Of a stretch of 9,164 nt of DNA, positions 6,659 to 9,164 are shown piece after piece (position 1 is the first letter of the stretch; each line of letters starts with the position of its first letter). Location: the NCBI GenBank assembly GCA_030621535.1, contig JAUXHM010000035.1:1-9164 (forward strand), read 5' to 3'. Source of the stretch: Candidatus Methanophagales archaeon. Lineage in GTDB: Archaea; Halobacteriota; Syntropharchaeia; Alkanophagales; Methanospirareceae. The translations under genes were made by a program, and so were the position numbers. The notes under the pieces were generated by a model. That model was not told the origin of the DNA, searched no databases, and saw only the letters and a program-made list of their open reading frames with translations.

Positions 6659-7054
6659 ATGACAAAAGAAGATAATGATAGGGGGGTGTACATAGGAATT
6701 GGTTTTCATCTCGGCGTTGAAGCAGTAGAGATAGAGAGAGCGATTTGCAGGTTCTTAGAAGAATTGGGAATAGAACTAAGAGAAGTCAAAGGGTTATGTA
6801 CAGTGGACTTCAGAAAAACAGAGCAGTTAGAAAAGGTTTCCTCGCTGCTCAAGAAGCCTCTGTTTTCCTTTTCACCCGATGAAATAAACAGTGTGGTGGA
6901 CGTGCGGTCGAAAAGTGCAGCAATGGATGCGTTTAACATAAAGGGCGTCGCAGAACCCTGCGCTATCCTATGTGCGAAGAGGGATAATGGCGGATACAAA
7001 ACGGTGAAGAGGAAATCGTTTGATAGAAAAATAACTCTGGCGGTGGTGTCTTAA
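6659..7054 (+). CDS. cbiG: CbiG C-terminal domain protein (split cobalt-precorrin-5A hydrolase)
   Basis: The 131-residue product matches the CbiG C-terminal domain (also called CobE/CbiG_C). Motifs are GVYIGIGFHLGV (9-20), where most relatives have G(I/V)GC(R/K)(R/K)G, then CTVDFRKTEQLEKV (47-60), and GVAEPCAIL (96-104, family GvaEaaAl). It ends in KITLAVVS, like the family's rvTvAia. It presumably works with the preceding CbiG_N protein as a two-subunit enzyme. The ATG at 6659 has only a weak ribosome site; GTG at 6686, next to a run of six G (6681-6686), would start right at the conserved GVYIGIG and is a possible alternative. Confidence 0.86.
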   Translation: MTKEDNDRGVYIGIGFHLGVEAVEIERAICRFLEELGIELREVKGLCTVDFRKTEQLEKVSSLLKKPLFSFSPDEINSVVDVRSKSAAMDAFNIKGVAEPCAILCAKRDNGGYKTVKRKSFDRKITLAVVS

Positions 7055-7131
7055 AACTTTTTTACTTCGCAAAAACCTTTACTAAAAAATGCTTACGCTA
7101 TTTTTTGCAAGCAAAAACCTTTACTAAAAAT
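7055..7131. repeat. Intergenic region with a duplicated 20-bp sequence
   Basis: GCAAAAACCTTTACTAAAAA occurs at 7069-7088 and identically at 7111-7130, 42 bp apart. Each is preceded a few bases earlier by six T (7058-7063 and 7101-7106). The second copy ends next to the ATG of the cbiHC gene. The T-runs straight after the cbiG stop could end transcription, and the duplicated block could be a promoter/operator for cbiHC, but no convincing TATA box or Shine-Dalgarno site is visible. The region lies between two B12 genes. Confidence 0.65.
7103..7116. repeat. Short palindrome TTTTGC-AA-GCAAAA
   Basis: A 14-bp dyad with 6-bp arms, partly overlapping the second 20-bp repeat. Its reverse complement occurs at 8536-8549, just after the cbiHC stop, so the two copies bracket the fusion gene. 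The role is unknown; a regulator site or hairpin is possible. Confidence 0.45.
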
Positions 7132-8532
7132 ATGTTATCGGTAGTGGGTATCGGACCTGGTTCTTTGGATTTGATGGCGGAACGAGCGAGAGCACGGATT
7201 TCAAGTGCGGACATCATTATGGGCAATGTACGGTACATCGAGCTAATAAAGGACATCATTCCCGCAAGTGCCGAGGTGGTAATAGGCAGGATGGGAACCG
7301 AGGTAGAACGTGCAAAGAAAGCAGTCGAGCTGGGGCAGTATAAAGATGTCGTCCTTGTCTCGGGGGGCGATGCGGGCATCTATGGCATGGCGGGGCTGGC
7401 AATTGAGGTTGCTGCAGATTCTGGCACCAAATTGGAGATAGTTCCCGGTATAACATCCGCATCAGCATCCGCAGCATTACTCGGTGCACCCATCTCAAAT
7501 GATTTCGCAGTTGTCAGTTTGAGCGATTTGTTGGTACCCTGGAGTGAGATAGAGAGGAAACTGGAAGGATTAGCAAAAATGGACATCGCGGTGGTCGTGT
7601 ATAACCCCAAAAGCAAAAACAGAACGGTGCAATTAGAGAAGACACACGAGATTTTTATGCAGTTCCGTGACAGGAAAACAATAGTTGGCATCGTGAGAAA
7701 TGCAGAACGAGAAGGATGCGAAATCGAGATTACCCGTTTAGAAGACTTGCCTGCGTTCTATCAACGTATAGATATGTCAACGACCATTATTATTGGCTGC
7801 TCGGGGACAAAAAATCTTGGTGGCCGAATGGTTACACGTAGAGGATATGAGACGAAATACGATTATGAGACAGGAAACGGGAATGCTGACGATATAGCAG
7901 CGGGTTATGTAGATGCGGGAAACAGGGTGTGGGAGAAGAGCAAGGCAATTGTACGTGATATTGTGTCAAAATATCCGGGTTCGTTAAGCGACACCGAAAA
8001 ACGAGTGGCGGGACGCGTGGTTTTTGCCAATGCCGACCCTTCGTTTCTGGACTTGCTTGTATTTAATCATCATCCGGTTGAGACGGGGATACAGTGCATA
8101 AAAGAAGGTAAAACAATCATTACGGACATTGAAATGGTGAAAGCAGGTATCAGCAAAAAATACAGGAAAAAGGTGGAGTGTTTCGTGAATGCGCCAAAAA
8201 CAATGGAGATAGCGAAAAGGGAAGGGCTCACGAGAACTGCTGCGGGTATCCGGCTCGCAAAGGAGAAGGGACTCATTCAGGGTAACGTCGTGGTTATTGG
8301 AAATGCACCTTCGGCATGTCAGGAGATTTGTGCGCTTGTTGAGGAAGGAGACGTAGGCGTAAAGCCCGCTCTTATCGTTGCTACCCCTGTAGGGTTTGTC
8401 AATGCCGCGGAGATGAAGGAGAAGATATTGTCTATGGGTAATATTCCTTGCATTGTGATAAGAGGACCAAGGGGTGGAACTCCTTCAGCAGTGGCGATTA
8501 TCAATGAACTTGTGGAACTTGGCAACCGGTAA
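7132..8532 (+). CDS. cbiHC: CbiH-CbiC fusion: precorrin-3B C17-methyltransferase / precorrin-8X methylmutase
   Basis: A 466-residue two-domain enzyme. Residues 1 to about 240 are CbiH (C17 methylation and ring contraction): VVGIGPGSLDL (4-14), VSGGDAGIYGMAG (76-88), EIVPGITSASASAALLGAPI (102-121), VVYNPKSKNR (155-164), RNAEREG (189-195), STTIIIGCS (216-224) and TRRGY (235-239). A polar linker (about 241-265) leads to CbiC, the methylmutase forming cobyrinate: TDIEMVKAGI (331-340), NAPSA (391-395), PVGFVNAAEMKE (419-430) and RGGT (447-450). In the CbiC domain the expected catalytic His in RV(V/I)HA is Phe298 (RVVFANAD, codon 8023-8025). The ATG at 7132 is chosen because CbiH homologues start ML.VVGIGPG; TTG 7105 would translate the repeat region. 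The two activities are not consecutive in the pathway. Confidence 0.92.
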   Translation: MLSVVGIGPGSLDLMAERARARISSADIIMGNVRYIELIKDIIPASAEVVIGRMGTEVERAKKAVELGQYKDVVLVSGGDAGIYGMAGLAIEVAADSGTKLEIVPGITSASASAALLGAPISNDFAVVSLSDLLVPWSEIERKLEGLAKMDIAVVVYNPKSKNRTVQLEKTHEIFMQFRDRKTIVGIVRNAEREGCEIEITRLEDLPAFYQRIDMSTTIIIGCSGTKNLGGRMVTRRGYETKYDYETGNGNADDIAAGYVDAGNRVWEKSKAIVRDIVSKYPGSLSDTEKRVAGRVVFANADPSFLDLLVFNHHPVETGIQCIKEGKTIITDIEMVKAGISKKYRKKVECFVNAPKTMEIAKREGLTRTAAGIRLAKEKGLIQGNVVVIGNAPSACQEICALVEEGDVGVKPALIVATPVGFVNAAEMKEKILSMGNIPCIVIRGPRGGTPSAVAIINELVELGNR

Positions 8533-8534
8533 AA

Positions 8535-8556
8535 TTTTTGCTTGCAAAAGTTTTTT
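8535..8556 (+). terminator. Putative oligo-T transcription terminator after cbiHC
   Basis: Runs of five T (8535-8539) and six T (8551-8556) follow the cbiHC stop, with the dyad TTTTGC-TT-GCAAAA (8536-8549) between and overlapping them. Archaeal RNA polymerase stops at oligo-T tracts, and a separate promoter follows at 8656. Termination is inferred from this arrangement. Confidence 0.4.
8536..8549. repeat. Short palindrome TTTTGC-TT-GCAAAA
   Basis: Reverse complement of the dyad at 7103-7116. It lies 3 nt after the cbiHC stop codon. Confidence 0.45.
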
Positions 8557-8564
8557 CTGAAATC

Positions 8565-8663
8565 ATGAAAATTGTAATTCACTGGACATGGTCTTCCATC
8601 GGACATATAGCGAGACACGGGGTGAGGGCGAAGGAAGTAGAACAGGCACTAAAAGTTATATAA
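8565..8663 (+). pseudogene. Remnant of a BrnT-like toxin gene (N-terminal fragment)
   Basis: ATG 8565 to TAA 8661-8663 encodes 32 residues containing the stretch GHIARHGVRAKEVEQAL (13-29). This resembles the start of small BrnT-like/HigB-like toxin proteins that carry W..W.I.HIARHGV..EEVEEAL and are usually about 80-95 residues. The fragment stops just after that helix, and none of the usual later part is recognisable in any frame before the next gene. It is most simply a truncated toxin gene, though a translated 32-residue peptide cannot be excluded. Its stop codon coincides with the TATA box of the next gene. The family match is from memory of the motif. Confidence 0.5.
8656..8663 (+). promoter_or_regulatory. 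TATA box of the small gene-cbiD unit
   Basis: TTATATAA, preceded by the purine-rich BRE-like ACTAAAAG, is centred about 27 nt before the ATG at 8687. That is the canonical archaeal distance to a transcription start, so the mRNA is predicted to begin at or next to the ATG (leaderless). No Shine-Dalgarno site precedes this ATG, which agrees. Confidence 0.7.
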
Positions 8664-8686
8664 GCGCAAAAAGTGAAAATAAAAAT

Positions 8687-8938
8687 ATGAAAAAGAGAGA
8701 GCTTCCTCTGGTAGAAATGGATTCAAGCGAAGTAGAATCAATTGATGACATTGCATACGGGCTACATTATCGAGTAAAGGGAGGCATCCAAGTGGAATCT
8801 AATCTGCTGGAACTCGCAGAAGAAATGGAACTTAATACAAAAGTCCAAATCATAGGGAAAGAGGCGGAAATACCTGTTGACGAATCCATATACGAGAAAC
8901 TTAAAGGAAAGAGGATAAAAGTCGTGATGAAAGAATGA
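8687..8938 (+). CDS. Small conserved-context protein of unknown function
   Basis: Not recognised. It is 83 residues, starting MKKRELPLVEMDSSEVESID, acidic in the first two-thirds and basic at the end (KLKGKRIKVVMKE). Patterns suggest strands around AYGLHYRVKGGIQVE (23-37) and KVQIIGKE (60-67), with helix-prone segments LLELAEEMEL (40-49) and ESIYEKLKG. No signal peptide, membrane segment, cysteine or metal-binding cluster is visible. An upstream in-frame ATG at 8588 would read through the toxin-remnant region; ATG 8687 is preferred because of the TATA box 27 nt upstream. The gene ends 9 nt before cbiD, and GAGGT for cbiD overlaps its stop codon, so both are probably made from one mRNA. A link to corrin synthesis is only contextual; a partner of the truncated toxin is an alternative. 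Confidence 0.7.
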   Translation: MKKRELPLVEMDSSEVESIDDIAYGLHYRVKGGIQVESNLLELAEEMELNTKVQIIGKEAEIPVDESIYEKLKGKRIKVVMKE

Positions 8939-8947
8939 GGTAAAATC

Positions 8948-9164
8948 ATGATTGACCCGGTATCAGGAACGGAATATTCAGAAGAAATCATAAAAAAAGC
9001 ACTGGAAACGAATAATATCGGCTCAATTAATGCCTTAATCGAGCAGATAAAAAGTGGAAGAGTGGTTCTGCTCGAAGACGGCAAGATTCTCAAGCGAGGA
9101 TATACAACGGGGACGTGTGCCACGGTGGCGTCAAAGGCCGCTGCTCTTCTGTTCGCGGGAAAAG
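8948..9164 (+). CDS. cbiD: Cobalt-precorrin-5B C1-methyltransferase, N-terminal part (3' end outside window)
   Basis: CbiD methylates C1 of cobalt-precorrin-5B with SAM after CbiG has opened the lactone. The 72 residues present begin MIDPVSGTEY, as in archaeal CbiD proteins, and contain the family hallmark LKRGYTTGTCATVASKAA (48-65). The start is fixed by GAGGT at 8937-8941, 6 nt before the ATG. The reading frame is open to the window edge; the full protein is usually about 350-380 residues. Confidence 0.93.
   Translation, partial: MIDPVSGTEYSEEIIKKALETNNIGSINALIEQIKSGRVVLLEDGKILKRGYTTGTCATVASKAAALLFAGK

Noticed and set aside
7105..7131. TTG 7105 as start of cbiHC
   Set aside because: It would translate the duplicated 20-bp block; CbiH homologues start just before VVGIGPG, matching ATG 7132.
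8588..8686. Longer start for the 83-residue protein at ATG 8588
   Set aside because: It overlaps the toxin remnant in another frame, is low-complexity, and ignores the TATA box at the correct distance from ATG 8687.

Overview
The window is a cobalamin (corrin ring) biosynthesis cluster, with every recognised gene on the + strand. It very probably comes from a euryarchaeon of the methanogen/ANME-type lineages. The evidence is an anaerobic-type Cbi enzyme set (CbiA, P, T, L, F, G, H, C, D), archaeal TATA boxes placed about 25-27 nt before ATG codons that lack a Shine-Dalgarno site (leaderless transcripts), and a DUF4143-type archaeal ATPase. The exact lineage is an inference; no marker gene is present.

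Layout. 1-962 is the 3' two-thirds of cbiA (cobyrinate a,c-diamide synthase). 963-1108 is an intergenic region with two identical 17-bp palindromes and a TATA box. 1109-2392 is an AAA+ ATPase of the AAA_14/DUF4143 type, unrelated to B12 synthesis; it ends inside the start of cbiP. 2377-5256 holds cbiP, cbiT and cbiL, tightly packed. cbiF (5409-6167) is bracketed by two copies of an inverted-repeat element, and the second copy supplies its last codons and stop. cbiG is split into two genes, N-terminal domain (6247-6648) and C-terminal domain (6659-7054), with no middle domain. 7055-7131 contains a duplicated 20-bp sequence. 7132-8532 is a CbiH-CbiC fusion. 8533-8686 holds T-tracts, a 32-codon remnant resembling the start of a BrnT-like toxin, and a strong TATA box. 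8687-8938 encodes an unrecognised 83-residue protein, followed closely by the start of cbiD (8948 to the window end).

How the genes fit together. In the anaerobic pathway CbiL methylates C20 of cobalt-factor/precorrin-2, CbiH methylates C17 and contracts the ring, CbiF methylates C11, CbiG opens the lactone and releases the two-carbon fragment, CbiD methylates C1, CbiT methylates C15 with decarboxylation, CbiC moves a methyl group to give cobyrinate, CbiA amidates the a and c side chains, and CbiP amidates the remaining four. CbiE, CbiJ and the chelatase are not seen and may lie outside the window.

The points most worth a second look are: (1) the CbiC domain of the fusion has Phe where the family's catalytic His is expected; (2) the palindromic, probably autoregulated ATPase unit wedged into the operon so that cbiP depends on it; (3) the repeat elements that frame cbiF and encode its C-terminus; (4) the split, middle-less CbiG; (5) the leaderless small unknown gene co-transcribed with cbiD, whose promoter sits on the end of a toxin remnant.
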